The position numbers were made by a program, and so were the translations under genes. Below, piece after piece: positions 1 through 8,624 of a stretch of DNA of 64,000 nucleotides. Within the stretch, counting starts at the first letter, position 1. Each line of letters starts with the position of its first letter. The notes under the pieces were generated by a model. The model saw nothing but the letters and a program-made list of their open reading frames with translations. It searched no databases and was not told where the DNA came from. The stretch is from Nocardia puris. GTDB lineage: Bacteria > Actinomycetota > Actinomycetes > Mycobacteriales > Mycobacteriaceae. Location: positions 1 to 64,000 of the forward strand of contig NZ_QNRE01000019.1 in the NCBI RefSeq assembly GCF_003315035.1, in the 5' to 3' direction.

Positions 1-236
1 CTTGAAGGATCACGCGGTGGCCATCTCCTTTCCGGCTACGACACGCCGGTCACACCGGACGATCCGGCTGATACACCACCCTGCCGGACGCAACCTAAAT
101 TCGACACGATTGGACGTAGATCGAACGTTGATACTGTTCCATTGAAAGGCGATCCGCAGATACACTTTAGCGAGATCACCTCGCGGCGAGCCAGCCTTGC
201 GAGGAGCTACGTCCGCGCCAAACTCGATGTGGAACC

Positions 237-2408
237 ATGTCAATGAGCAAGAACCCTACGCCGAGCTCCGACGGCCGGACACCCCCAGGTCCGTCGATCC
301 ATAACGCCGTGGCTGGGTCCGTGTCAGGGCACGTCGTGCAGGTCGGCGCCCTCTCTGGCGATGTCCACCTATACGGTGGGGTTCCGGTGTCCGTACCGGT
401 TCCGCGACAACTTCCCTCGGCGCCGGGATCGTTCGTTGGTCGGCGTCACGAGTTCACGCAGCTCGACGCGGTGCTGGACGCCCCAGGCTCAATGGTTGTG
501 GTGTCTGCGGTCACCGGAGCTGGCGGTATCGGGAAGACCTGGCTCGTACTGCACTGGGCCCATCAGCATCTCGACCGGTTCCCAGACGGACAGCTGTTTG
601 TCGACCTGCGTGGTTTCAGCCCTGCGGAGAGACCAATGTCGGTCGGGACCGCGGTTCGAGGGTTCCTGGATGCGTTCGGCGTTGAGTCCAGCAGGATTCC
701 TGTAGATGTGGACACTCAGATCGGGCTCTACCGGAGTCTCGTCGCGCAGAAGTCGATGTTGATCGTGTTCGACAACGCCCGTGATGCCACCCAAGTGGCT
801 TCACTCCTTCCAGGCACACCAGCGTGCACGGTGCTGGTCACGAGTCGCCACCAGCTATCGGGACTTCTTACGACACAGGACACGCGGCGACTGAACTTGG
901 ATGTCCTCGACGCGACCGAATCGCGCGAACTTCTCGCCGCACGACTCGGGCAGAGAAGGGTCGATGCAGAACCTGGCCCGGTCACTGAATTGCTCAACTA
1001 CTGTGCGGGTCTCCCCCTCGCCCTGAGCATCGTCGCCAGCCGAGCCGCTGCCCACCCAACCTTCGCGTTGGCGGAGCTAGCGCGAGAACTCCAAAGTGCC
1101 GCCGCGCGGCTGGACGCTCTCGACGATGGCGATGCGGCTAGTATCACGACGGTGCTGTCATGGTCGTTTGCCGCATTACCTCCGGAGCAGGCCGAAGCCT
1201 TCGAAATGCTGGGAATTGCACCCGGACCGGACATCTCGCTACCGGCCGCAGGCGCGCTGCTCGGACTGTCGGAAGCGAAAGCCAGCACCGTACTGAGAGC
1301 CCTGGAGCGTGAGTCGTTGCTCCACCAGCACACTCCCGGCCGGTGGCAGATGCACGACCTGGTGCGCCTCTACGCTGTGCAGCAAGCTGAGCGTCTTCAG
1401 CCTGAGGACAAGCGACAGGTGTCACTCCACCGGCTGCTTGAGTTCTATCTCCACACAGCTCACGTTGCCGATCGGATCATCAACCCCCGCCGGCCTCCGA
1501 TTGAAATCGATATTTCGATCACCTCCAGCAACTGGTCTCTGCCGTCGAGCCAGGATGCTGCTTGGGAATGGTTTGACGCCGAGTTTGCCTGCCTGGAGGC
1601 GAGTGAACGCCTCGCCGGCGATCAATGGCATCGTCTCGCTTGGCAATTGACCTGGGCGCTGGACACGTTTCGCTATCGACGGGGTCTCCTGAATGAGCGA
1701 ATTTCCGCCTGGCACGCTGGATTAACCGCCGCTCGCCGCGACAGCGATCCAGATGCCCTGTTTATTGCGCATCGCCTGTTGGGCCATGCATACGTCCGGG
1801 TTGGCAGACACGATGACGCTCTTGAGAATCTGAGTCATGCGCTGGAAGTGGCCAAACGTACAGGAAATCTTCTGAACCAGGCGCATACCCACACGTTCCT
1901 TGTGAAAGCACAGGAGGTAATGGGAAACGAACAAAAGGCGCTCGCCCATGCCGCCGAGGCTCGTCGACTGTTCCAATCACTGGGTCATCCGGTATGGGAA
2001 GCGCAGGCTCTGACATCAATGGGTCAATACGCGGCTCGACTCGGCCAACACGATAACGCACGGCGGTACTGCGAGGCTGCACTGTCGATGTGCCGGAGTA
2101 ATGGTGACAACCAAGGCGAGACCGAAGTACTGAATAACCTCGGATACTTGGCTCAGCTGGTTGGCAATCATCATACGGCGTTGAGCTACTATGAGCGATC
2201 GCTGGAACGCTATCGCGACCTCGGGCACACATACTACGAAGCCGACGTCCTCGATCGTGTTGGGCAGACCTACCAGGCACTCCGGATGGTCAGTCGCGCC
2301 CGCGCCGCTTGGTCCGAGGCCTTGGAACTCTACCAAGACCAACACCGCCGGGTAGACGCCGAACGCGTTCAACAGCTCCTCGCCGATCTCGGTGAGCCGT
2401 CGCGCTAA
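237..2408 (+). CDS. NB-ARC/TPR NLR-like signalling protein with N-terminal GHVVQ (BASS-like) motif
   Basis: A 723-residue STAND ATPase. Residues about 21-47 form a short Gly/Val/Gln-rich motif containing GSVSGHVVQVGALSGD, the type described as bacterial amyloid signalling sequences on actinobacterial NLR proteins. An NB-ARC domain follows: FVGR at 66-69, Walker A TGAGGIGKT at 93-101, Walker B LIVFD near 175-179, sensor-like VTSRHQL at 201-207, GLPLAL at 258-263, then a winged-helix region with an MHD-type motif (QMHDLVRLYA). The C-terminal third is a run of TPR helices, the usual ligand-sensing part. There is no SARP or bacterial transcriptional activator domain, so it is not an AfsR regulator. 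Known family behaviour: ligand binding on the TPRs triggers oligomerisation and activates an effector. Inferred partner: the membrane protein encoded convergently 36 bases downstream, which ends in the same motif. The start could also be the ATG two codons later. Confidence 0.85.
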   Translation: MSMSKNPTPSSDGRTPPGPSIHNAVAGSVSGHVVQVGALSGDVHLYGGVPVSVPVPRQLPSAPGSFVGRRHEFTQLDAVLDAPGSMVVVSAVTGAGGIGKTWLVLHWAHQHLDRFPDGQLFVDLRGFSPAERPMSVGTAVRGFLDAFGVESSRIPVDVDTQIGLYRSLVAQKSMLIVFDNARDATQVASLLPGTPACTVLVTSRHQLSGLLTTQDTRRLNLDVLDATESRELLAARLGQRRVDAEPGPVTELLNYCAGLPLALSIVASRAAAHPTFALAELARELQSAAARLDALDDGDAASITTVLSWSFAALPPEQAEAFEMLGIAPGPDISLPAAGALLGLSEAKASTVLRALERESLLHQHTPGRWQMHDLVRLYAVQQAERLQPEDKRQVSLHRLLEFYLHTAHVADRIINPRRPPIEIDISITSSNWSLPSSQDAAWEWFDAEFACLEASERLAGDQWHRLAWQLTWALDTFRYRRGLLNERISAWHAGLTAARRDSDPDALFIAHRLLGHAYVRVGRHDDALENLSHALEVAKRTGNLLNQAHTHTFLVKAQEVMGNEQKALAHAAEARRLFQSLGHPVWEAQALTSMGQYAARLGQHDNARRYCEAALSMCRSNGDNQGETEVLNNLGYLAQLVGNHHTALSYYERSLERYRDLGHTYYEADVLDRVGQTYQALRMVSRARAAWSEALELYQDQHRRVDAERVQQLLADLGEPSR

Positions 2409-2444
2409 CGGGCGGGCGGTCGATACCCGAAGTATGGTGGGCGA

Positions 2445-2750
2445 TCAGCGCAGATCGGTATCGCCCTCGATAGAATCCGCCTGTACTACGTGGCCATGTA
2501 CGGTGCCAGTAATCGTATTACCTCCGTGCTTCGGAGGTTGTGGTGGAGGTGCTGGAGGCGGCGCGGGCTTCGGCACCAGGGCTACAAGGGCGATTGTCAC
2601 TGCTATCAGTCCACAGAACGCACTGATAACACTCGCTACCTTGTTGGCCTCATCAAGTCCGATCCTGGCCAGATAGACACCAAGTCCTACAAGAAGAGCT
2701 GCGCCGACCAGACCGGCGATGACTCCGACAAGCTTACGCTGGCTTGACAT
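2445..2750 (-). CDS. small two-helix membrane protein ending in a GHVVQ (BASS-like) motif
   Basis: A 101-residue protein with two predicted membrane helices (about residues 8-29 and 38-59), a Pro-rich linker (KPAPPPAPPPQPP) and a C-terminal motif at 78-101 containing NTITGTVHGHVVQADSIEGD. This tail matches the N-terminal motif of the NB-ARC protein convergently encoded beside it (shared GHVVQ core, same spacing to a later GD). Receptor N-terminal motif plus effector C-terminal motif is the topology of known amyloid-signalling NLR pairs, where the effector is often a membrane-disrupting or cell-death domain. The role as pore-forming or membrane effector is therefore inferred, not shown. It is also co-oriented with the kinase gene 148 bases upstream and could be the last gene of that operon. 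The ATG start is clear. Confidence 0.75.
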   Translation of the reverse strand: MSSQRKLVGVIAGLVGAALLVGLGVYLARIGLDEANKVASVISAFCGLIAVTIALVALVPKPAPPPAPPPQPPKHGGNTITGTVHGHVVQADSIEGDTDLR

Positions 2751-2898
2751 ACGTCACAGTATGCACCCATCGTGCCGACTCGGAGTACGAATCCCGCTCC
2801 CAGAGAGAGCGATTGAGAGTTCGATCTGTCGCTAGACCACCCGCAGGCCCGACGTCGGGACACCGTGCTTCCCGCAGCTTTCAAATCGGGGCGACGCC

Positions 2899-5091
2899 CT
2901 AGTAGATTTCGAACGAGTCGCGCTCGATCCGAAACCCGCGCGAGGAATTCGCCTCGCGGCACGTCACCCCGGAGTGATAGTCGATCGAGCACCGGAACGG
3001 CCCGTAGGTCCTCGTCGTGTTGTATTCGAGGACCGGCAGAGACGGGTCGATCAGGGAGTCGGTGGCGCACGCGAAAGCCGCCCCGTGCCCCTCGGTAAGG
3101 ACGACCGTTCGGCCGAAATGCTCTGGGGCGCAATTGGGCGGTGGCGGTGGCGGCTGGTACAGGACCTGCCCGGCGTCGCACCGGACCGAAGCCGGCGATT
3201 CGAAAACAACCAGACAGGAAAGGTTTGAGCTGGCCGATTGGAACCGGATGGGCGCCGGTGGCGGCGCCGACGAGTCGAACGTGGCGACACAGCCGCGAGC
3301 TGTCAACCCGAGCATCACGACCCAGATGGCACCGATCGCGAGCAGGAATGCTGTCGGCACCCGGCGGTGGCGCTTTCGGCGAGGTGGCTGCGCCCACTGT
3401 GGTGGGTAACTCGGTGGATACCGAGGCGGAGGCGGCGGGTACGACACCGGTGGCACGGTCGGACGGGCTTCGGTGCGCGTCGGCACCGGCCTCGCTGTCG
3501 CTGGCCCTGGGGTCGGCCGCGGAGGGGGCGGCGTCTCCGGCTTCGGTGCCTCGCGCTTCGGTTTCGGTGCTTTAGGCGGCGCTGCGGGCGATGGTGGTGG
3601 CGGTGATACCGGGAACCGGGCGGACATCGTGCTCAACAGGTCGTTGATCCCGGTCGGGCTGGCTGCCGGGCGCGCCTGCGGTTTCGGCTTGGGGGGCGGC
3701 GCGGCCGAAGCGGTTGCGGCCGTGTCGGTTCGACTCGACGCCCGGGGGATGGTCGGCGGTGTGCGTACTTTGGTCGTTCCGGATGCTGCGCTCATCATCG
3801 TGGCGTAGGCGGCCGCGTCCAGAGTCTTGAGCTGGGCGGCACGCGACAGGACCATCTGGGGAGTCAGGTTCGTTGCACGCTTGGCCTGATACAGCGTGAC
3901 CAGCCCGGTCAGTGTGACAGTCTGGCCTTTCAGCTTGTAGAGGCCTTTGCCGTAGAGACGTTCGAGTGCACTCGCAACTGGGCCAAAGGCGACGACCGTA
4001 AAGTCGCCTTTTACGTAGGAGCCGAAGTTGATCAGGGCTACGGCGCCACTCCAATGAGGTTTGTATAGCCACTTCGTGGAGTCGACGGTGCCGACGATGG
4101 TGACCTGATCGCCTTGTCTGCGGCGGAGCGCGGCAGCATTCGAGGCCAGCATGACGGTAGGGGTTGGCGCTGCCGTCGCAGTGGCCGTCCGCGACTGGGT
4201 CGGCTTGCCGCTCAGCGCGTCCTCGATCTGTTCGTAGCTGGTGATGCACGCTTGCTTGAGCACCCTGGCCCGCGGCGCGAGCGGGCTTGCCAGAAGCGCG
4301 TCGAACACTTTCGACGTACCTGGGTCGGCGTAGTCGCTGGCGCTAAACAGAAGGTTTTGCCCGCCACCGCCGAACTTGTCCCAGAGATCGGGGTCTTGGG
4401 CGATCGCGGCCAGCGACAGATCGATCACGTAGGCCGAGAACAGGTCGAGATTCTCATCGAACCGGCTCCCGCGGTCAGGGTGTTGGTAGTTCGGGTGCCC
4501 ACGCTCGGCAGCCCCGTACGGTTCCAGTTCGCGAAGGTACATGCCGTCGTAGTCGATCAGGGTGACGGCATAGTCGTCGCCAACCATGACATTGCCGTGC
4601 TGCAAGTCTCCGTGTGCCACATGGACGGCGCGCAGCCGACGCACGGCGTCCGCAAGGTTGCGCCGAACGGCCTCGATCGCGTCCGGCTCGTCGAAATGGT
4701 CGTCGACCCAGTCGCCGAGCGGATCGCCCGTGATCCACGGCATCCGCACCATCGGGTGCGAGGAACCGCCCACGACAACACCGTTCGTGTCGTAGCGGAC
4801 GTCCACAAGGAAATCCAGCTGAGGGTTGCTGGTGACGAACTGGGCGATCTGGGCGTAGCGCTGCGCCAGCGTCGCGTCAGTAGTCAGCTTGTGGAAGCAC
4901 CGCACAGCGTAGCTCCGGCCGCTGCCGGGGCTGTGGATTCGGAACGTGGCGGCAAATCCGCCCGACGCCACCGCGGCTGTGCCCAGAGGGGTCATCGCGG
5001 CCTTCCCGGCGCGCAGTTCCGGGTCGCGCGGGAAGGCGATCTCTGGGTGCAGGACAGCCTGCTGGTAATCAAGCAGGCTGGGCAAGCTCAT
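2899..5091 (-). CDS. membrane-anchored Ser/Thr kinase-like protein with OB-fold segment (TerY-P triad kinase)
   Basis: About 730 residues. The N-terminal kinase-like domain (about 35-290) has the catalytic-loop signature HGDLQHGNVMV near residue 160 and the metal-binding LIDYDG near 178, with Asp-Tyr-Asp in place of DFG. Residues about 326-426 look like an OB-fold of the nucleic-acid-binding type (VTIVGTV, GAVALINFG, DFTVVAFG, GQTVTLTGLV, then QMVLSRAAQL). A long Pro/Ala/Lys-rich linker leads to one transmembrane helix (about 579-599, preceded by RRKRHRR) and a Cys-containing external domain of about 120 residues with a Pro-rich stretch. The ATG at 5091 overlaps the stop of the PP2C gene by four bases, so the two are translationally coupled. 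Known context: kinase, PP2C and vWA genes together form the TerY-P triad linked to stress and phage-conflict systems. The OB-fold and membrane anchor on the kinase are unusual; the OB call rests on pattern only. Confidence 0.75.
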   Translation of the reverse strand: MSLPSLLDYQQAVLHPEIAFPRDPELRAGKAAMTPLGTAAVASGGFAATFRIHSPGSGRSYAVRCFHKLTTDATLAQRYAQIAQFVTSNPQLDFLVDVRYDTNGVVVGGSSHPMVRMPWITGDPLGDWVDDHFDEPDAIEAVRRNLADAVRRLRAVHVAHGDLQHGNVMVGDDYAVTLIDYDGMYLRELEPYGAAERGHPNYQHPDRGSRFDENLDLFSAYVIDLSLAAIAQDPDLWDKFGGGGQNLLFSASDYADPGTSKVFDALLASPLAPRARVLKQACITSYEQIEDALSGKPTQSRTATATAAPTPTVMLASNAAALRRRQGDQVTIVGTVDSTKWLYKPHWSGAVALINFGSYVKGDFTVVAFGPVASALERLYGKGLYKLKGQTVTLTGLVTLYQAKRATNLTPQMVLSRAAQLKTLDAAAYATMMSAASGTTKVRTPPTIPRASSRTDTAATASAAPPPKPKPQARPAASPTGINDLLSTMSARFPVSPPPPSPAAPPKAPKPKREAPKPETPPPPRPTPGPATARPVPTRTEARPTVPPVSYPPPPPRYPPSYPPQWAQPPRRKRHRRVPTAFLLAIGAIWVVMLGLTARGCVATFDSSAPPPAPIRFQSASSNLSCLVVFESPASVRCDAGQVLYQPPPPPPNCAPEHFGRTVVLTEGHGAAFACATDSLIDPSLPVLEYNTTRTYGPFRCSIDYHSGVTCREANSSRGFRIERDSFEIY

Positions 5092-5798
5092 AGCCACACC
5101 ACGCAGATCGTCGTATCGTCGGGCGCCATGCCGCGTTCGGCGCGCGCGAAGTCGACCCAGGCTTCGAACTCGTCGTGCCGGACCATCACGTCAGTGCTGA
5201 CCAGCTCTTGGTACAGCTCGCTGGGTCCACCCAGGAGGTAGGCCGCGGCGGCGTCGGTCGCGAGGATAAGCGCATCGCCGGGGCGAGCGATTGCCTCGTG
5301 GTGCCAGACGTGATCGAGAAACCCGTTCTCGCCTGGGCGCGTCGATACCAGCGACGGACGCGAACTGAAGTCCTGCGCCCGCTGCAGCGGACCTGCGCTC
5401 AGAACGTCGCCATCGCGGATATGAAGCAGGCAGGTGTCGCCAACACCGTTTGCCCAGTACTGCCCGTCAGCGTCGGGCAGCCGCAGTCCGAGGAATGTGG
5501 CGGCACCGCCTTCAGCCAGCTTGGCCGTTGCGTACCACGGCAGTTCAGGTTCGGAAACCTGGGCCATCCACTTATCCCTCAGCACGGCCAGGTGCATAGG
5601 ATCGAGAGGGTCGAGCCCGTCATACACGAACGCCGTTACCAGCAGCTCGGCCCAGACCTCGGGACGTGCGGACCTGGAGGCACCGTCAGACAGGGCGACC
5701 CGATCGCCGGCGTGTGCGATCTGGTCTTCGTTGTCCTCGTCGGTGTCCTCGGGTTTCGGCACGCTGCATGCGGCGATCCGTGGCTCCGAAATGGCCAT
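5088..5798 (-). CDS. PP2C-family protein phosphatase (TerY-P triad)
   Basis: A 236-residue compact PP2C/SpoIIE-like phosphatase. Visible family landmarks are the N-terminal acidic NED, LSDGAS (the motif II metal-binding Asp), GGAATFLGLRL, NGVGDTCLL, ILATDAAAAYLL and the C-terminal DDTTICVVWL. These supply the Asp residues that bind the two catalytic metals, so it is probably active. It lies between the vWA gene (10-base gap) and the kinase gene (4-base overlap), and is expected to reverse phosphorylation by that kinase, perhaps on the vWA protein. The ATG at 5798 is the only sensible start. The family is certain; its substrate is inference from operon order. Confidence 0.85.
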   Translation of the reverse strand: MAISEPRIAACSVPKPEDTDEDNEDQIAHAGDRVALSDGASRSARPEVWAELLVTAFVYDGLDPLDPMHLAVLRDKWMAQVSEPELPWYATAKLAEGGAATFLGLRLPDADGQYWANGVGDTCLLHIRDGDVLSAGPLQRAQDFSSRPSLVSTRPGENGFLDHVWHHEAIARPGDALILATDAAAAYLLGGPSELYQELVSTDVMVRHDEFEAWVDFARAERGMAPDDTTICVVWL

Positions 5799-5808
5799 TG
5801 TGCCGGAT

Positions 5809-6687
5809 TCAGCTGCCCAGGGCGGGCTGGCCGCTTGTCAGCTCCTTCAGCCCGGTCGGCGTCACCGCGCGAGTCCCGAGGTCCAGGAACTCGAATACGC
5901 TGCTCGCGTCGGCGTTATAGATGAACCCGCGGGCACCCGGTTCGAGCTGCTTGCCTGCGCAGCGGGCCGCTTCGTACAACGACGGCGGCAACTGGCTGGA
6001 CATCCCGAACAGCAGATCCGCGTTCGCGTCGGGCATGCCAGCCCGGGAACTCGGGTACGCGAACGGCTGTTCCGCAGCATTCGAAAGATGGACGTTGAAG
6101 ATCAACGACGAGCCGTCGTCGGTACTAATCGCCGCCACCCGCTGCGCTGCCGCCGTCGGATCCCCATCAGTGCTTTCACCGTCGGTGATATTGACAACGA
6201 TGGGCGGAAAGCTCGACGCATGGTCGCTGCACCAAGCGGCCACGATGGGCTCGACCGTACGGAAGGCCGCGGTCATCGGCGTCATGCCGCCAAACACTGG
6301 GTCAATCCAGACAGGGAACGGCGATTCCACTGTCACTGGTCTCCCCGCGTGGTTCACCTCCTGGCGCTGGCGCATCTCGATGTGCTTTGGCGCCCGCGCC
6401 AACTCACTGATCGGCAGCACTGGCCGATAGGCATCGGTGCCAGACAGCTGGAGCTGCACATCAGCGCCGTACCCGAGCACGCAAATCTCGAAGTAGTCGT
6501 AAATGCGCGCAGTTCCCTTGCTGCACAACCCAATCGCGTTGTTCAGCGTCACGTTGACCGCCTGCGCCAGTGCCTGCGCCTTGCTGGCACCGGTTCCCGC
6601 CCACGGATCACTCATCGATGTCGACTGGTCGATGAGTAGCACCAGCAACGCCGGCCGCTTCCGGTTGATCTCCGCCGAGTACGCCAC
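5809..6687 (-). CDS. von Willebrand factor A (TerY-like) domain protein
   Basis: A vWA protein of about 292 residues with a complete MIDAS: DQSTSMSD near the N-terminus (DxSxS), GMTPM (the conserved Thr) and NITDGES (the last Asp). This is the architecture of TerY-like proteins that act as metal-dependent protein-interaction modules in the TerY-P triad. The start chosen is GTG 6687, preceded by AGGGAGGGTGTT, a strong ribosome-binding site; an upstream start at 6738 would add residues unlike the family. The next gene (PP2C) begins 10 bases after the stop. A longer gap of 127 bases separates it from the upstream membrane-protein gene, so it may have its own promoter. Confidence 0.83.
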   Translation of the reverse strand: MAYSAEINRKRPALLVLLIDQSTSMSDPWAGTGASKAQALAQAVNVTLNNAIGLCSKGTARIYDYFEICVLGYGADVQLQLSGTDAYRPVLPISELARAPKHIEMRQRQEVNHAGRPVTVESPFPVWIDPVFGGMTPMTAAFRTVEPIVAAWCSDHASSFPPIVVNITDGESTDGDPTAAAQRVAAISTDDGSSLIFNVHLSNAAEQPFAYPSSRAGMPDANADLLFGMSSQLPPSLYEAARCAGKQLEPGARGFIYNADASSVFEFLDLGTRAVTPTGLKELTSGQPALGS

Positions 6688-6814
6688 AACACCCTCCCTG
6701 TTCAGTGAGCCTTCTGCGCAGAACCCGCCCCTGACCACAACCCCTCAGCAGACGGCCAGCCCCACAGTACCGAGCCGCGCGCCCGCGCGCAGGCGACCAG
6801 TTGGTCGGATTCGA

Positions 6815-7432
6815 TCACGCCACTTCGTACTTGGCGAGCCGCTCCGCTGCTTTGTCGTCACCGCGCAGCGACATGGCCAGCACACGCCGGCCTCCCGTGA
6901 TGGCGACGTAGATCTGGGCGGGCCATTGGCCCCACAGCGAACGCGGCGTTGTCTCCTCCCCGGTGCTGGGGTCCATGAGCAGCACCTGCGTTTGCTCGCC
7001 GCGGGGGCTGGCGTGCTGGACCCACACGATCCGGGCGCCGTCATCAGCAGCGGCCCGGTGCAAGCTCAGCCACCGCACGCGGCCTTGCTTCTGCCGTCGG
7101 AACCACCGGTAGACCTCTCCCCCAAGGACGGGGAACAGCAGAAGCGCCACCACCAGAACCGTTCCAACGTCCGGCCGCATCCATAGCCACAGCAGCCCGA
7201 ACAGGCACGCGATGACCTCGACTACCTTGGCCTTGCCCGCCGGACCATCGGCGACGGCCCGTACGACCGCAGCTCCTGGAACAAGCGTGACTACGAGGAG
7301 GTCGATGATCCCCGGCTGGTTGGCCAGAGCCGTCGCGATCATCACGACGCTGCACACGATGCCGCCGGCAACGGCGACTATGACCGGAATCGGCGTGCGG
7401 ACCGCTGGAAAATCCGAAGCGTCATAGACCAC
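6815..7432 (-). CDS. polytopic membrane protein associated with the vWA/PP2C/kinase operon
   Basis: A 205-residue protein with about four hydrophobic helices in its first 110 residues (for example PIPVIVAVAGGIVCSVVMIA and the segment around VLVVALLLFPVLGG), then an RRQKQGR stop-transfer and a soluble C-terminal half with a beta-rich look (IVWVQH, TQVLLMDPSTGEE, QIYVAITGG). I do not recognise the family. GTG 7432 is preferred because GGAGGGGGTGGCTC precedes it. It is the first gene of the reverse-strand run leading to vWA, PP2C and kinase, so a role as membrane partner or sensor of that module is plausible. Confidence 0.7.
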   Translation of the reverse strand: MVYDASDFPAVRTPIPVIVAVAGGIVCSVVMIATALANQPGIIDLLVVTLVPGAAVVRAVADGPAGKAKVVEVIACLFGLLWLWMRPDVGTVLVVALLLFPVLGGEVYRWFRRQKQGRVRWLSLHRAAADDGARIVWVQHASPRGEQTQVLLMDPSTGEETTPRSLWGQWPAQIYVAITGGRRVLAMSLRGDDKAAERLAKYEVA

Positions 7433-7637
7433 GAGCCACCCCCTCCTGTCGTCAACCCCTTGACGGCACCCGCCGAACCACACGAGCCTGTCCGGCCGCC
7501 GTTCTCGCGTCACGAGGGTAGCGGACTGTGCGCCGCTTGGCAGCGGGCCGCCTCACCGACGTCGGTATCCTGTGAAGGCTCGGATCCAAATCGTCAGTGC
7601 GCGAAGGCGCAGCAGGTGGTCAAAGGGGTTTGTCAGG

Positions 7638-8624
7638 GTGGGCCGGGATGATCAGGCGCGACTCGGCGTGTATGGCGAGCGGAAGGTGACGCTGACTCGC
7701 CGGCACACACGCATCTCCGCCCAGGCGTACCAGGCCCTCCGCAAGGCGCTCCCCGCCATCGTCTGGTACAAGGCACGAACGCTGAAGCCCTTCCTGAAGG
7801 CCGCGTTCCGGGAGCACCCCGAGCTGCTCGACGGCGTCGACTTCAAGACGCCGACGAAGTGGGAGATCACCGATACGGTCGTCGACCGGTTGCTGGCCGG
7901 CGAGTCGCGGTACCGGGACACAACGCTTCACCTCATGCTCGAAGTCGCAAACATGACGCGGTTCCCGGATCTCGAAGACCTGGAGGACTCCGAACAGCGG
8001 ATCAGCATCGCCCGAAAAGCTGTTGCCGAGATGAGGCGCCACACTGAGGGATACGAGATCCTCCAGGACGAGCGGGAGCGCCTCGCTGCTGAACATGCGG
8101 TACTCGAACAGCAGCTCGCGTCCCGCCGTGCGTTCGAGAACACACTGCAGACGATGCACCAGGACTTCCTCCGCCTGCACCAGCTCGACAACCCGCACTC
8201 CCGCGGCAAGGCGTTCGAGCTATTCCTGCTGCACCTATTCGGCCTGTTTGACCTGAACCCCAGAGGGGCGTACGAGCTTGAGCGTGAGCAGATCGACGGC
8301 GCCTTCACCCTCGACAGCGACGACTACATCCTCGAAGCGCGCTGGCGAAAGGAGAAGGTCACCCGAGAGCAGGCCGATGCCTTCGCGAGGAAGGTAGAGC
8401 GCAAGCACAAGAACGCTTCCGGGCTGATCGTCAGCGTCACCGGCTTCACGAAGGACGCAATCAACGAGTACGCCTCCGCGACACCGTTTCTGACCATGGA
8501 TGGCACGGACCTCTTCTACGTCTTGGACAACCGCGTCCGGCTCGACGAGCTGCTGGCACGGAAGAAGCGCCACGCCAGCGAGACCGGGGAGTGCTACTTC
8601 CCGGTCAGCATGATGCTTACCTGA
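7638..8624 (+). CDS. orphan restriction-endonuclease-like protein (PD-(D/E)xK, Mrr-like fold)
   Basis: A protein of about 328 residues. The N-terminal half is helical and charged with a likely coiled coil at about 130-185. The C-terminal third looks like a restriction endonuclease-like fold: RGKAFELFLLHLFG (189-202), the acidic residue in EQIDGAF (Asp220), ILEARWRKEKV (Glu233, with Arg where ExK normally has Lys), then QADAFARKVERKH and SGLIVSVTGFTKDA. This order matches Mrr-type helical-entry, D, ExK and RecB-like helix elements. No methylase or specificity subunit is nearby, so it is either a type IV-like enzyme or a nuclease effector. The GTG at 7638 has AAAGGGG nine bases upstream; an upstream ATG at 7572 would add 22 basic residues. 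The Arg in place of the catalytic Lys needs checking. Confidence 0.65.
   Translation: MGRDDQARLGVYGERKVTLTRRHTRISAQAYQALRKALPAIVWYKARTLKPFLKAAFREHPELLDGVDFKTPTKWEITDTVVDRLLAGESRYRDTTLHLMLEVANMTRFPDLEDLEDSEQRISIARKAVAEMRRHTEGYEILQDERERLAAEHAVLEQQLASRRAFENTLQTMHQDFLRLHQLDNPHSRGKAFELFLLHLFGLFDLNPRGAYELEREQIDGAFTLDSDDYILEARWRKEKVTREQADAFARKVERKHKNASGLIVSVTGFTKDAINEYASATPFLTMDGTDLFYVLDNRVRLDELLARKKRHASETGECYFPVSMMLT

Noticed and set aside
10..243. Reverse frame of 77 codons divergent from the NLR gene
   Set aside because: No protein-like features; this is more likely the NLR promoter region.
237..2408. AfsR/SARP-type antibiotic regulator
   Set aside because: NB-ARC and TPR parts match, but the N-terminal DNA-binding and BTAD domains are missing and a short amyloid-type motif stands there instead.
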